From Sphingomonas sp. CFBP 8760 (GTDB lineage: Bacteria; Pseudomonadota; Alphaproteobacteria; Sphingomonadales; Sphingomonadaceae): a stretch of DNA of 64,000 nt. The notes beneath the pieces were generated by a model. It was given only the letters and a program-made list of their open reading frames with translations, was not told the origin of the DNA and did no database searches. Numbering within the stretch: position 1 is the first letter of the stretch; each line of letters begins with the position of its first letter. The stretch spans positions 1-64,000 of the forward strand of contig NZ_JACYUG010000013.1 of NCBI RefSeq assembly GCF_014841615.1. The letters run 5' to 3'. The position numbers were made by a program, and so were the translations under genes. Shown one piece after another: positions 17,726 to 25,733 of this stretch.

Positions 17726-18884
17726 CAGGTTTCTGTCGCTTCGAATATAGATAGGGGCTGTTATCAGGAAACGCCGGATTTGGCTTGGGGTAGGCAGGTG
17801 CCAATTGACCCCCTCGCTTCAGCTTATCCAACTCGTCCCGTATCAGGGCCCACTGCTCGGTATATCGTTCGATCAGAGTTACGTTAAGGTCGATCACGTC
17901 AGGGTCGGCGAGCATGCGCGGCCAAGCAAAATCATCATTGAAGACTTTGGTCCAAGCTCCGTACAGACCAGTTATTGCGTCGCCGGACAGGTCCGCCACC
18001 TCCTCAAAATCCCAACCCGTTCGGTAAGATAGGACATTGGCGATCGTGGCGAAGACTTCATGCTGGCGCGCGGCCGGATGCGGATGCTCGGCGTCGGTTA
18101 TGTCATCGAGAGGTATCGCCTCGAACGTCTCATAAAGCATGTGGATGACCTGACAGGCGAGGATACACGCATAAATGCCTTCACGCATGGTGCCAAAGCC
18201 ATTGCCGTCGGGAATATCCCAGCGTGATATGCCGTCAACATGATCCACTTTTGGCTGGAGCACATGTTCCAGCAGCATCTGAATAGCAGAGCTATCCGCG
18301 TCCCACTCAATCGTTTGACGATCAATTCCGGAGAATTTCTCGATAGAAGGTACGGCGACCTCGCTTATAAGCGATAACTTGCCATGATCCCGCAGCCAGT
18401 CCGTGTGTCCGTTATATATGTGCGCGAACTCGTGTAAGAAAACATATTGGAGTGCTAAAAAGCTAAGCTTCGCATGAAGTCTTTGACGTGGCGGGTCTTC
18501 AGGAAATGGTACGGTCCATCCCGTCGCATCATCGCCAAGATCGGAAGCGGACCTTGATGAGACAAACGGCGTACACCGCGTTGGATCGCCGATATGTGGC
18601 AATATGTCAGGATGCGACAGTAACGCACGGAATAGATTAGGCAGCAGCGTCAGGACGCCGTTGCTCAAGAAAATATAGTCGCTTTCCTCATCTGAACCCG
18701 CCGCTGCGTTCGCAGTCATTGAATTGACGACGAGTACGGTCAGTTTCATCGGACCGCCGTTACGCTGACCTTGAGCGACGCGCGACGCCACCGAGCGCTT
18801 CAATAACTCAATGATCGGGATTACGCTATCGTCTGGCGAGTGTAGGCCACCGTTGTTATCGATATAGTCCTGTAGATCGCTCAT
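17712..18884 (-). CDS. Zinc metallopeptidase-like protein (HExxH), prophage cargo
   Basis: A 390 aa protein with HEFAH (HExxH zinc motif) followed about 45 residues later by EWDADSSA, matching the ExxAD third-ligand pattern of gluzincin peptidases such as M48. No signal peptide or clear membrane segment, so probably cytoplasmic. The ATG at 18884 has GGGAGGG upstream with 6-base spacing. Base composition is distinctly AT-richer than the structural genes, which suggests separate acquisition. It may be a lysogeny-expressed cargo gene; target unknown. Confidence 0.65.
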   Translation of the reverse strand: MSDLQDYIDNNGGLHSPDDSVIPIIELLKRSVASRVAQGQRNGGPMKLTVLVVNSMTANAAAGSDEESDYIFLSNGVLTLLPNLFRALLSHPDILPHIGDPTRCTPFVSSRSASDLGDDATGWTVPFPEDPPRQRLHAKLSFLALQYVFLHEFAHIYNGHTDWLRDHGKLSLISEVAVPSIEKFSGIDRQTIEWDADSSAIQMLLEHVLQPKVDHVDGISRWDIPDGNGFGTMREGIYACILACQVIHMLYETFEAIPLDDITDAEHPHPAARQHEVFATIANVLSYRTGWDFEEVADLSGDAITGLYGAWTKVFNDDFAWPRMLADPDVIDLNVTLIERYTEQWALIRDELDKLKRGGQLAPAYPKPNPAFPDNSPYLYSKRQKPDEAE

Positions 18885-19001
18885 AGCGTACCCTCCCAAT
18901 TAAGCCCTTTAAATATCGAGCTCCCGTCGCTTGATTCTCGCGACCAGTGCATCCGCCATGGCTTCCGCCGCATCGCGGAATGCTGCGGTGCTGATCCTCG
19001 A

Positions 19002-19253
19002 TCAGGATTGTCTATCGTCTAGTCCCGATGTCTTCAGCCCGATGCGGTGTGCGTCCACTGCGGACTGCAACCAGTTGCGGTAGTGGCCGGGCGGCAGGAG
19101 CTGGTTATTCAACTGCTCGAACAGATTCATCATCTTGTTGGCCGCCTCGATCTGACCGGCCTCAGCGAAACCCAAGGCGACTGAGGCGATGCAGTTGGCA
19201 ACCGCCGTAACGGCTTGGTCAGCGTCGCTAAGGCGATCTCGGGTGTTGGTCAC
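19002..19253 (-). CDS. Small helical cargo protein (GTG start)
   Basis: An 83 aa protein starting at GTG 19253 with GGGAG about 8 bases upstream. It is mostly helical (residues 8-55 Ala-rich, with AANKMMNLFEQLNNQLLPPGHY). It lies between the peptidase and the DUF6232 gene on the same strand. Not recognised. Confidence 0.45.
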   Translation of the reverse strand: MTNTRDRLSDADQAVTAVANCIASVALGFAEAGQIEAANKMMNLFEQLNNQLLPPGHYRNWLQSAVDAHRIGLKTSGLDDRQS

Positions 19254-19290
19254 GTGCTGCTCCCGTGCTGTTGTAAGTTGTCGCCTCTCA

Positions 19291-19701
19291 TTACTGCATG
19301 CCGAGCCGTGAATGATAAAGCATCGCCGTCTCAATACGCTGACGTAGGGCATGCACCTCGTGGTAATCGCGAGTGATAAATGCCTGCGTCTCGGCGGAAG
19401 AAGTCATCAAGTACAGGCGATACTCTCGTTTTTCGGACTTATTCCAATACAACCATGAAAACGTACCGTAAATGATAGCGGCGATCAGTGGCCCCAGCGT
19501 GAGACCGGATGCCAAAAGGACTATCAAAAATATGCCGCTGACAATCCCAGAGATGATCGCAACTGCTCTTCCTGAAGCAGCGGTTTCACGCACCTCAATG
19601 CTGTTGATCTTGTTAATGGCGTAGCTTTTGCCACCGAACCGCGCAAAATCGTTATCAACGTTAACGCCCGCGATCGGAACTCCGCTGTTAACATATGTCA
19701 T
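19291..19701 (-). CDS. DUF6232 family membrane protein
   Basis: A 136 aa protein. The N-terminal INKINSIEVRE segment with the preceding FGGKSYA strand, then a hydrophobic stretch (residues about 48-80, two membrane segments), then a basic cytoplasmic tail, fits DUF6232 proteins with a PH-like N-terminal domain. The start ATG 19701 has GGGAG 8 bases upstream. Low GC relative to neighbours; part of the 17.5-19.7 kb cargo block beside the repressor gene, a common place for lysogenic-conversion or defence genes. Confidence 0.65.
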   Translation of the reverse strand: MTYVNSGVPIAGVNVDNDFARFGGKSYAINKINSIEVRETAASGRAVAIISGIVSGIFLIVLLASGLTLGPLIAAIIYGTFSWLYWNKSEKREYRLYLMTSSAETQAFITRDYHEVHALRQRIETAMLYHSRLGMQ

Positions 19702-19834
19702 ATCTATCTCCCAGGCCGGTTTGCCTGCTAAAGAACGAAGCCAGAACGCGAATCGGGAGAATGCGTGAACGAGACGGTCTTTCGGCAGACACCTAATTGC
19801 GAGCAGGGTTGTCATCCGTGCGGCGCGAAATGCG

Positions 19835-20320
19835 CTACGCTCGCCGACGTAACGGCAGCGCAGCATCGGCGGTATCAGGCAGCACTGGCTGCGCATCGTC
19901 GGTCTCCGACCGAACCTCGATCAGCGGACCTCGGACGCTGCCGAGCGCTGTGGGCAGCAGCGTGGCAAGCTCACGAGCGAGCTCGGGCCCTTCGAGCCCC
20001 GGCAATGCCTCCAACAGCCCCTCAAACATTCGGGCCAATGCCTCTTCGCTCGGGAGAGCGACGGGCATCATAACCATTTGGACTGTCGGGGCCGGCGGAG
20101 GCGGTGGGGCATCTTCTTCGGGATCGTCTATTTCACCGGTCAGGTAGGCAGGTGTCGTCCGCAACTCCCGCGCGATTCGATGGAGGTGTTTAGAGCCATA
20201 GCCCCGGCCTGCCACTAGCTTGGCGATTGTGGTCTGAGATACGCCGACGCGGCGCGCCAGTTCGGATTGCGACAGGCCGCGTGTCGCCATCAGATTGCGT
20301 AGGCGATCACCGTTGAACAT
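19835..20320 (-). CDS. Prophage repressor, XRE family (CI-like)
   Basis: A 161 aa protein. Residues 4-60 form an XRE helix-turn-helix (LMATRGLSQSELARRVGVSQ then TTIAKLVAGRGYGSKHLHRI). The middle is Pro-rich, and the C-terminal half is helical without the Ser/Lys peptidase motif of LexA/CI proteins, so autocleavage by RecA is not expected. The gene diverges from a Cro-like gene across two operators. It probably maintains lysogeny. Start ATG at 20320; the upstream part of the frame runs through the operator region. Confidence 0.85.
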   Translation of the reverse strand: MFNGDRLRNLMATRGLSQSELARRVGVSQTTIAKLVAGRGYGSKHLHRIARELRTTPAYLTGEIDDPEEDAPPPPPAPTVQMVMMPVALPSEEALARMFEGLLEALPGLEGPELARELATLLPTALGSVRGPLIEVRSETDDAQPVLPDTADAALPLRRRA

Positions 20321-20332
20321 CGGTGGAGAACT

Positions 20333-20348
20333 TAAACCACTAGGTTTA
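20333..20348. promoter_or_regulatory. Repressor operator 1 (TAAACC-N4-GGTTTA)
   Basis: A perfect 6-4-6 palindrome, TAAACC ACTA GGTTTA, 13 bp upstream of the repressor start. The same half-sites recur in operator 2, 48 bp away. Position next to the repressor gene suggests autoregulation. Confidence 0.75.
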
Positions 20349-20380
20349 GTGCGCGATAGGGCATTGGGACTTGACCAACC

Positions 20381-20396
20381 TAAACCCATTGGTTTA
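20381..20396. promoter_or_regulatory. Repressor operator 2 (TAAACC-N4-GGTTTA)
   Basis: TAAACC CATT GGTTTA, with the palindrome extending one more base each side (C and G), 10 bp upstream of the Cro-like start. It probably covers the rightward early promoter or its start point. Confidence 0.75.
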
Positions 20397-20406
20397 GCTG
20401 CTGGCT

Positions 20407-20682
20407 ATGGACGTGAATCACCTCCTGATTGCGCAAGCGGCTTTGAAGGCCGCGGTCACGGAGGCCGGATCCCAATCCGCGCTTGCGCGGCTTCTGGGCG
20501 TCACCCAACGTGCGGTCTGGCGTTGGGTTACGGAGGGAAAGCCGCTTCCAGCTCAGCATGTAGAAGCGTGTGAGCGTGAAACGCGGGTACCGAAAGAGAA
20601 GCTGCGGCCCGATCTTCCGTGGGATAAGTCTTCGCTACCGTCGCTGCCCTCTATCTCGACGATCGAGGAGGTTGCGCGATGA
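20407..20682 (+). CDS. Cro/YdaS-like regulator
   Basis: A 91 aa protein divergent from the repressor. Residues 12-60 match the YdaS/Cro type: a helical start, [20 protein letters not shown] as the HTH, and the [14 protein letters not shown] segment. A Pro/Ser-rich tail follows. Expected role is to oppose the repressor and allow early expression. Stop overlaps the start of the next gene by 4 bp. Confidence 0.8.
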   Translation: MDVNHLLIAQAALKAAVTEAGSQSALARLLGVTQRAVWRWVTEGKPLPAQHVEACERETRVPKEKLRPDLPWDKSSLPSLPSISTIEEVAR

Positions 20683-21263
20683 CGCCTGAGATCGCCTACG
20701 ATCGCAAGCTCTACTGCTCCTTCTGCGGCAAGGCTGCCGGTGAGGTCTGCAAGCTGATCGCAGGCCCGACGGTGTTCATCTGCGATGAATGCGTGACGCT
20801 GTGCCAGGCAATCGTTGCAGAGGAGGCCACGCCGATCGCGGCCGACCAATTGTCGCCTGGGCAGGACGCGGCCGTTCGCTCGATCGTGACCGAAATGCTG
20901 GACACGATGTTCGATGGAGCCGACGGCCGCATCCGCAAGGCAATTGCCGACACGCACAATTACGTTGTTGGCGCTGCTGGGCCTGAGCTTATCGCATGCG
21001 AACCGCTGCCGAACGGCGACGCTCAATGTGCATCCGAGACCGATCCAACTGTCGAAAACGAGAGATATGTCAGGATGGCGAGGGCGTATGCCGAGGCAGC
21101 CATTCGAGTATGGCAAGAGCGGCTTGCATCGCTGCAATCCCAGTCGGCCATCCTCAATCGGTTGACCGACTCGGAGGGTAGTTTGGCCCAAACACCTTTG
21201 CCAGGATCGCGGCCTCATAAGGGCGATCTTCCCCCGCTGCCTGCTGAAGGCCGTCCAGCATGA
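20679..21263 (+). CDS. ClpX-type C4 zinc-finger phage protein
   Basis: A 194 aa protein. Residues 11-45 copy the ClpX N-terminal zinc-binding domain: CSFCGK (C13, C16), then [18 protein letters not shown] (C35, C38). No AAA+ ATPase follows; the rest is helical with a poorly structured end that lies antisense to a gene at 21154-21399. In ClpX this domain dimerises and binds adaptors and substrates. A free copy might act as an adaptor or as a competitor for the host protease. Coupled to the Cro-like gene by ATGA. Confidence 0.75.
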   Translation: MTPEIAYDRKLYCSFCGKAAGEVCKLIAGPTVFICDECVTLCQAIVAEEATPIAADQLSPGQDAAVRSIVTEMLDTMFDGADGRIRKAIADTHNYVVGAAGPELIACEPLPNGDAQCASETDPTVENERYVRMARAYAEAAIRVWQERLASLQSQSAILNRLTDSEGSLAQTPLPGSRPHKGDLPPLPAEGRPA

Positions 21264-21399
21264 TGCGGTGTATGAGGCTTGCTGCGCCGCTGATGCCGAC
21301 GTTCTTTTCCATGACAATGGCAAGGGCTGAGACCCCCTTGGCACTGGCCAGCGCCAAGTTGAACGCGACTTCAGCTTTGTCGACGGCGGAATCGTCCAT
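21154..21399 (-). CDS. Small helical phage protein, convergent
   Basis: An 81 aa Ala-rich helical protein with AAGGA upstream of ATG 21399. It overlaps the 3' end of the zinc-finger gene by about 110 bp on the opposite strand. The translation looks more protein-like than the last 37 residues of the zinc-finger protein, so either the two genes truly overlap or the zinc-finger product functionally ends earlier. No family recognised. Confidence 0.45.
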   Translation of the reverse strand: MDDSAVDKAEVAFNLALASAKGVSALAIVMEKNVGISGAASLIHRIMLDGLQQAAGEDRPYEAAILAKVFGPNYPPSRSTD

Positions 21400-21657
21400 G
21401 ATTTTCGTCCTTCGTGGTGGTGTTGCAAGCGCCACGATAGCCGGACGGGGTCGGGCGTCCAGCCCGGCCCCTGAAGGACTTCACCTCGAACCAATTTTCA
21501 CCCCTTTCGACCGCTCGCAGGCCGGTCGAACGTCGTGCGCCGCTTTCCAAAGCCCGGGCGTCGCGCGGTTCTACACTACCTGTCTGCGGTTCTCCCTGTC
21601 ACGCCTGGGTGCCGTTCGTATGCCACGATCGGCACCCATTTTTCTGGCACGGCAGGC

Positions 21658-22122
21658 ATGACCAAGCTCCGAGATCCGATGACGATCGAGAACGCGTTGG
21701 ACTTCGTCATCGGCGTGCTCAAGATCGAGCACGCTGCTGAAGTGACTGGCCGCGAGCGCGGCTATCTGCGCAGCCTCTCCGATCCTGACAGCCGATACCG
21801 GCTGACGATCGAGGACGCGTTGAAGCTCGATCTCGCCTACGCCGCGGCCGGAGGCGACGGCGCTCCCCTTTACGAGACCTATGGCCTCCTCCTCGGCGCG
21901 GCCCGCGCCAAGCGCTTCTCATGCGAGGCGGAAATCGCGCGGCATACGGTCGAGGTCATCCGCGAAGGCGGCGAGGCGCATGCCGCGCTCGTAGCCCTCT
22001 CGATCCCTGGTGCGACTGACGCCGATCGCCGCAACGCACTGCGGGAAATCGAGCAGGCAAACGCGGCGCTGACCCGCGTCGTTCACCTGCTCGAACAACC
22101 CAAGCCTCCCGACCCCCCATGA
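21658..22122 (+). CDS. CII/CP76-like phage regulatory protein
   Basis: A 154 aa helical protein that resembles the phage CII (CP76) regulatory family in length and in its first helix-turn-helix-like part, AAEVTGRERGYLRSLSDPDS followed by LTIEDALKLDLAYAAAGG. Location after the Cro-like gene in the early operon fits CII, an activator of lysogeny functions. Start ATG 21658. The family call is tentative. Confidence 0.55.
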   Translation: MTKLRDPMTIENALDFVIGVLKIEHAAEVTGRERGYLRSLSDPDSRYRLTIEDALKLDLAYAAAGGDGAPLYETYGLLLGAARAKRFSCEAEIARHTVEVIREGGEAHAALVALSIPGATDADRRNALREIEQANAALTRVVHLLEQPKPPDPP

Positions 22123-22233
22123 CGCCGCCCCGACCCGGATAGCGGCACCACCGCTCTAACCATCGACCTGATCACCGCCGTTCCGGAAGTATCGTGCTTC
22201 CGGGAACGGTTTCCTGCTGCCCGAAGGCGACCG

Positions 22234-22500
22234 ATGTTCGATCCCGTCAAATTACGAGCCCTCGCCGAGCGCGCGGCAGCCGTGCAGGCCGATACCACGG
22301 CTTTGCATGACGAGCTGGACGCGATGCTCCCGTTGGCCATCACCGCTGAATCGCTCGCAGCAATCGCGGGGTGGCCAGAGGCCGATCGTGAGTGCCGCAA
22401 GCATTTGCTGCATGCCATGCTCCACCTGAGCAGGGCCACCAACTCGCTTGGGGTGGCGACGACGGACCTCGGCAACGCGACCATGGGCACCGCGATATGA
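22234..22500 (+). CDS. Small early phage protein
   Basis: An 88 aa helical protein starting at ATG 22234. First gene of a run of overlapping small genes; its stop overlaps the next start (ATATGA). Contains EAGWPEADRECRKHLLHAM-type amphipathic helix. Unknown function. Confidence 0.55.
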   Translation: MFDPVKLRALAERAAAVQADTTALHDELDAMLPLAITAESLAAIAGWPEADRECRKHLLHAMLHLSRATNSLGVATTDLGNATMGTAI

Positions 22501-22709
22501 GCGGCGATCCCGTTTCCCAGCGCACACGCTCTGCGATCCGCACCTGCCACATCGCAGCGGCCATCCTCGCCGGCATCGCGCTGATCGCGACCTTCTACGG
22601 CTTCGTGCCTGTGGCGATCATCGCCCTATCCCTTGCCACCCTCGCGCAGATTTTCGCGTCCGATGTGATGCGCGTGATCATTCTCTTGTTCCGGGAGTAT
22701 CGTCGATGA
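22497..22709 (+). CDS. Small two-helix membrane protein
   Basis: A 70 aa protein with two hydrophobic segments (about residues 16-37 and 39-60) and a basic C-terminus. Start ATGA overlaps the stop upstream, stop overlaps the next start. Possibly an early-expressed membrane protein such as a superinfection-exclusion factor, but that is only a suggestion. Confidence 0.55.
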   Translation: MSGDPVSQRTRSAIRTCHIAAAILAGIALIATFYGFVPVAIIALSLATLAQIFASDVMRVIILLFREYRR

Positions 22710-22921
22710 AGCATGAACAGCCCGGCAGCTGGCTTCACCCGCTCGAGTGCGAGTGCGATCGCTGCGAGCCCATCCGACCAGCCACCTCCAATCGCCTGAC
22801 CGCCACCCACATTTCTCTGTGGTGCGGGGCAGGGATCGTCGTCGGCAATGCGGTCGCTTTCATTATCGATCCCCATGCCGCCTTGGCGGCGCTGGCGGCC
22901 CCGTTCGGGGTGATGCTGTGA
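22706..22921 (+). CDS. Small early protein with Cys cluster and membrane segment
   Basis: A 71 aa protein. The N-terminus has HPLECECDRCEP, a tight His/Cys cluster that could hold a metal, and the C-terminal 35 residues are hydrophobic (one or two membrane segments). Start ATG 22706 overlaps the upstream stop. Not recognised. Confidence 0.5.
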   Translation: MKHEQPGSWLHPLECECDRCEPIRPATSNRLTATHISLWCGAGIVVGNAVAFIIDPHAALAALAAPFGVML

Positions 22922-23208
22922 CGGATGCGCTGCCGGCTACCCCGCTGTTCGCTGGCCTGACCGTCAACCAGCATTTTGCGAAAGCTCACCAGTACGACGT
23001 GGCCTTGGTTGCGTTCGAGGGGGTCGTGGTCGCCGGGCTTGCTCCGGAGGACGTGCGCGCCAGCCGGGCCGCGATGCTCCACTCCTATTGCGTCCGCGTG
23101 GGCGCGATCATTGCAGGCTGCGATCCTACCGACCGCGCCGATCTCATGGAGATCGCGCAGCAGAAGATCGCCGAGGCAGCTGATATCGTTCGGATGCTCC
23201 GGTCATGA
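22918..23208 (+). CDS. Small early phage protein (GTG start)
   Basis: A 96 aa protein starting at GTG 22918, overlapping the previous stop. Alternating strand and helix, with a C-terminal helical half (DRADLMEIAQQKIAEAADIV). Stop overlaps the next ATG. Unknown function. Confidence 0.55.
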   Translation: MTDALPATPLFAGLTVNQHFAKAHQYDVALVAFEGVVVAGLAPEDVRASRAAMLHSYCVRVGAIIAGCDPTDRADLMEIAQQKIAEAADIVRMLRS

Positions 23209-23468
23209 GCCCGCGCGATGAGGATCCAATTCTGCCGGGCGAGCCAACCTTCACTCTGCGGGGCAGCGATCCGCTGGCGGGCTTCCTCGTCTCGATCTGG
23301 GCGTCTGCCCACATGGGTGATGGCGAGGCTGTCGCGGCCAAGATCAAGGCGATGGTCGATCGCTTCGTGCCGGGGATGACCGGACCCAGCTATGAGCAGA
23401 CAGCCGACGCGATCGACGTCGCCCTCGCCATGTTCGCATGGCAGGGCAAGTCCGGGTGTGCGGTCTGA
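23205..23468 (+). CDS. Small early phage protein
   Basis: An 87 aa acidic protein. Its stop TGA shares a base with the next ATG (TGATG). Predicted mixed alpha and beta. No family recognised. Confidence 0.55.
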   Translation: MSPRDEDPILPGEPTFTLRGSDPLAGFLVSIWASAHMGDGEAVAAKIKAMVDRFVPGMTGPSYEQTADAIDVALAMFAWQGKSGCAV

Positions 23469-23923
23469 TGACCCACCTCAGCCCCAAGACCGCGCGTCAC
23501 CTCCTGACGGCCATGACTACCGGTCATATCCTGTCGCGATCGCGCAACATGGGGCTGGAGGCGCTAGTCGAGCGCAGCCACGCCATCAGCACGCCATTGC
23601 TGAATCACGCAGGCATCCGGATCGCTCAACATCTCGTCTATTCGATCACCGAAGCTGGTCGCGCCTGGCTGCGACCAGCAGCACCAACAATTATCCGCGA
23701 TAGCACGAAGAGCGAGCCCGCACCGGCTTCGATCGTGCTGTCGGACCCTCGCCAGATGGATATCGAGGCGGCGATCGCCGCCAGCTCGGGGGGCGCCGCC
23801 CATAGCACCCCCCTCACCGTGTTCGACGCACCGACGGATACCGCCACCGGTGTGAGCGCACCCGTCGGCCGCTCATCGACATCCGCGCTCGCGGCCGCAA
23901 AGCCGGAGCAGCTGTCATCATGA
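23468..23923 (+). CDS. Phage protein with winged-helix-like N-terminus
   Basis: A 151 aa protein. The first 70 residues (LSPKTARHLLTAMTTGHILS through VYSITEAGRAWL) look like a small winged-helix unit with a C-terminal TxAG wing. The rest is Ala/Thr/Ser-rich and low complexity. It precedes the ParB-like gene with a 4 bp overlap, so it may act with it on DNA. Confidence 0.5.
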   Translation: MTHLSPKTARHLLTAMTTGHILSRSRNMGLEALVERSHAISTPLLNHAGIRIAQHLVYSITEAGRAWLRPAAPTIIRDSTKSEPAPASIVLSDPRQMDIEAAIAASSGGAAHSTPLTVFDAPTDTATGVSAPVGRSSTSALAAAKPEQLSS

Positions 23924-25428
23924 CCCAAGCCCGTGTCGCACCACAAGCCCCCGCGCCGCGCCCCCGCCGCGAATGCCTCAAGCTCGGCCGCAAGGCTGCT
24001 GGCGCACCCGCCGCGTCCTACGACGCCGAGCCCGCGCCGATGTCAGTCGTTCCATCAGCGCCACGCCTTTTCCCGCTCGGCCGCCTGCGCCGCGCGGACG
24101 AGAACGTCCGGCATACGCGGATCGATGAAGGCTGCGAGGAGCTGGCGATCGACATCATGTCGCACGGCCTCCTGCAGTCGCTGATCGGCTACGAGGACGG
24201 CGACCATGTCGAGATCGTCGGGGGCGGTCGCCGGCTGAAGGCGCTTCGCATCGTACGCGACCGCGGCCGCATCGATGACAGCTTTCCGGTACCGGTGCTG
24301 ATCCGCGACGTTTCCGAGGCGGTCGAGCTATCGCTGGCTGAGAATCTCCAGCAGCGCAGCATGTCGCCCGTCGACGAATTCCTCGCGTTCTCCAAGCTGA
24401 TGGAGGGCGGCGCAACGTCGCCGGCCGAGCTGGCGAAGCGCTTCGGCTTTTCCGAGCGCGTGGTGAAACAGCGGCTGAAGATGGCCGAGCTGGCGAAGCC
24501 CATCCTCGATGCACTCGCTAACCGCGAGATCACGCTTGATTCGGCGATGGCGTACGCAAGCGCGGATGATCAGGCGCTGCAAGCCGAGGTGTTCGCGCAC
24601 CAGGCGAAGCGCGGGCGCACGGCGCATGATCCGGCCGCGATCCGCCTGTCCCTCCGGATGAAGGGCATGGACACCGCCGACCGCATATTCCGCTTCGTCG
24701 GCTCCACGACCTATGAGGCCGAGGGCGGCCGGTACAGCGACGACCTTTTCAACGAACCCGGGCGCGATCGCGTGCTGGCGCAGCCCTTCATCGCTGAGAC
24801 GATCGCGAACAGGATGGTCGACCTGCAAGCCGCCCGGCTGATCGAGACTTTGCGGACCAGCGCGGCATGGGCCCCGACGATCGCCGGTCTCGTGAAGGTG
24901 CCGGACCTGCGTCTCCATGCCGAGGGCACGTCGCAGGCGATGCGCCCGCCGGCCGGCTTCGTCCTGATCGAGCGGGCGCAGCATCAGAAGCTGTGGGCGA
25001 CCATCCGGAACAACGGCCTGCCGGCGCATGTCGTCGTCGGGCTCGATGTCACCGGCCAGCTGATCGCGGACCCGCGCTACGCCTTCGTGCCGCTCGCGCA
25101 GAAGTCCGCCGTGGAGAAACCAGCGCTGGTTGAGAAGGCCGCCGATCGCGAGCGCGAGGCGGCATCGCGGCGCGAGGTCGCGATCTTGCGCTGGTCGCGT
25201 CGGCTGGCGGTTCCGCCTTTCACCGGGACCCCGCTGGAAGGGCGCGTCTTCTGGCCTGCAGAGGAGACCGATCGCCACGTCGCCGCGACCGAGGGCGGCG
25301 TGGAGGGCTTCAAGATTCCGGCACTGATCTTCGTGCCGCTCGCGGACGCCCTCGCTCACCGCAAAGAAGCCGCTCGCCACGTCGACCAGCGTCTCGCGGC
25401 GCTGGCAGCTCAGGGAGCCACCGCATGA
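23920..25428 (+). CDS. ParB/RepB/Spo0J-like DNA-binding protein
   Basis: A 502 aa protein. The ParB N-terminal domain spans about residues 50-150: LGRLRRADENVRHT, then VEIVGGGRRLKAL where the usual GERR nucleotide motif is GGRR, then ELSLAENLQQRSMSPVDEF. An HTH follows (SPAELAKRFGFSERVVKQRL, near 167-186). The C-terminal half is extra and holds no motif that I recognise. No ParA partner is visible, so it more likely acts in phage gene control or replication than in plasmid-style partition. Overlaps both neighbours by 4 bp. Confidence 0.82.
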   Translation: MTQARVAPQAPAPRPRRECLKLGRKAAGAPAASYDAEPAPMSVVPSAPRLFPLGRLRRADENVRHTRIDEGCEELAIDIMSHGLLQSLIGYEDGDHVEIVGGGRRLKALRIVRDRGRIDDSFPVPVLIRDVSEAVELSLAENLQQRSMSPVDEFLAFSKLMEGGATSPAELAKRFGFSERVVKQRLKMAELAKPILDALANREITLDSAMAYASADDQALQAEVFAHQAKRGRTAHDPAAIRLSLRMKGMDTADRIFRFVGSTTYEAEGGRYSDDLFNEPGRDRVLAQPFIAETIANRMVDLQAARLIETLRTSAAWAPTIAGLVKVPDLRLHAEGTSQAMRPPAGFVLIERAQHQKLWATIRNNGLPAHVVVGLDVTGQLIADPRYAFVPLAQKSAVEKPALVEKAADREREAASRREVAILRWSRRLAVPPFTGTPLEGRVFWPAEETDRHVAATEGGVEGFKIPALIFVPLADALAHRKEAARHVDQRLAALAAQGATA

Positions 25429-25733
25429 CCGTGATCGAACGGATCGCCTACCGGCTCGGGTTCGCTCGTGCGACACCGCCCGAGATCATCATCTTTCCGA
25501 GCGCCGAGCATGCCATGGAACAAGGCTTCCGTGGCGCCCGGCATCCCAGTCTGCCCCATGTTCGCGCATGGTGGCCGGGCGCAGGCGTAGCCGGCATCCT
25601 TGGCCGCCCGATCCAGCGGGTCACGATCAGCCGTGACATGCGCTTCCATAGCACCGCGGAGGGCAAGGTCGTCGACCTTCTCCGCGCCCGACAACGCGCC
25701 TTCGGCGATCTTGCCATGTGGATCGAGCTATGA
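25425..25733 (+). CDS. Phage protein of unknown function
   Basis: A 102 aa basic protein in the early operon, overlapping the ParB-like gene by 4 bp and the next gene by 4 bp. Contains a FPSAEHAMEQGFRGARHP segment but no recognised domain. Confidence 0.5.
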   Translation: MTVIERIAYRLGFARATPPEIIIFPSAEHAMEQGFRGARHPSLPHVRAWWPGAGVAGILGRPIQRVTISRDMRFHSTAEGKVVDLLRARQRAFGDLAMWIEL

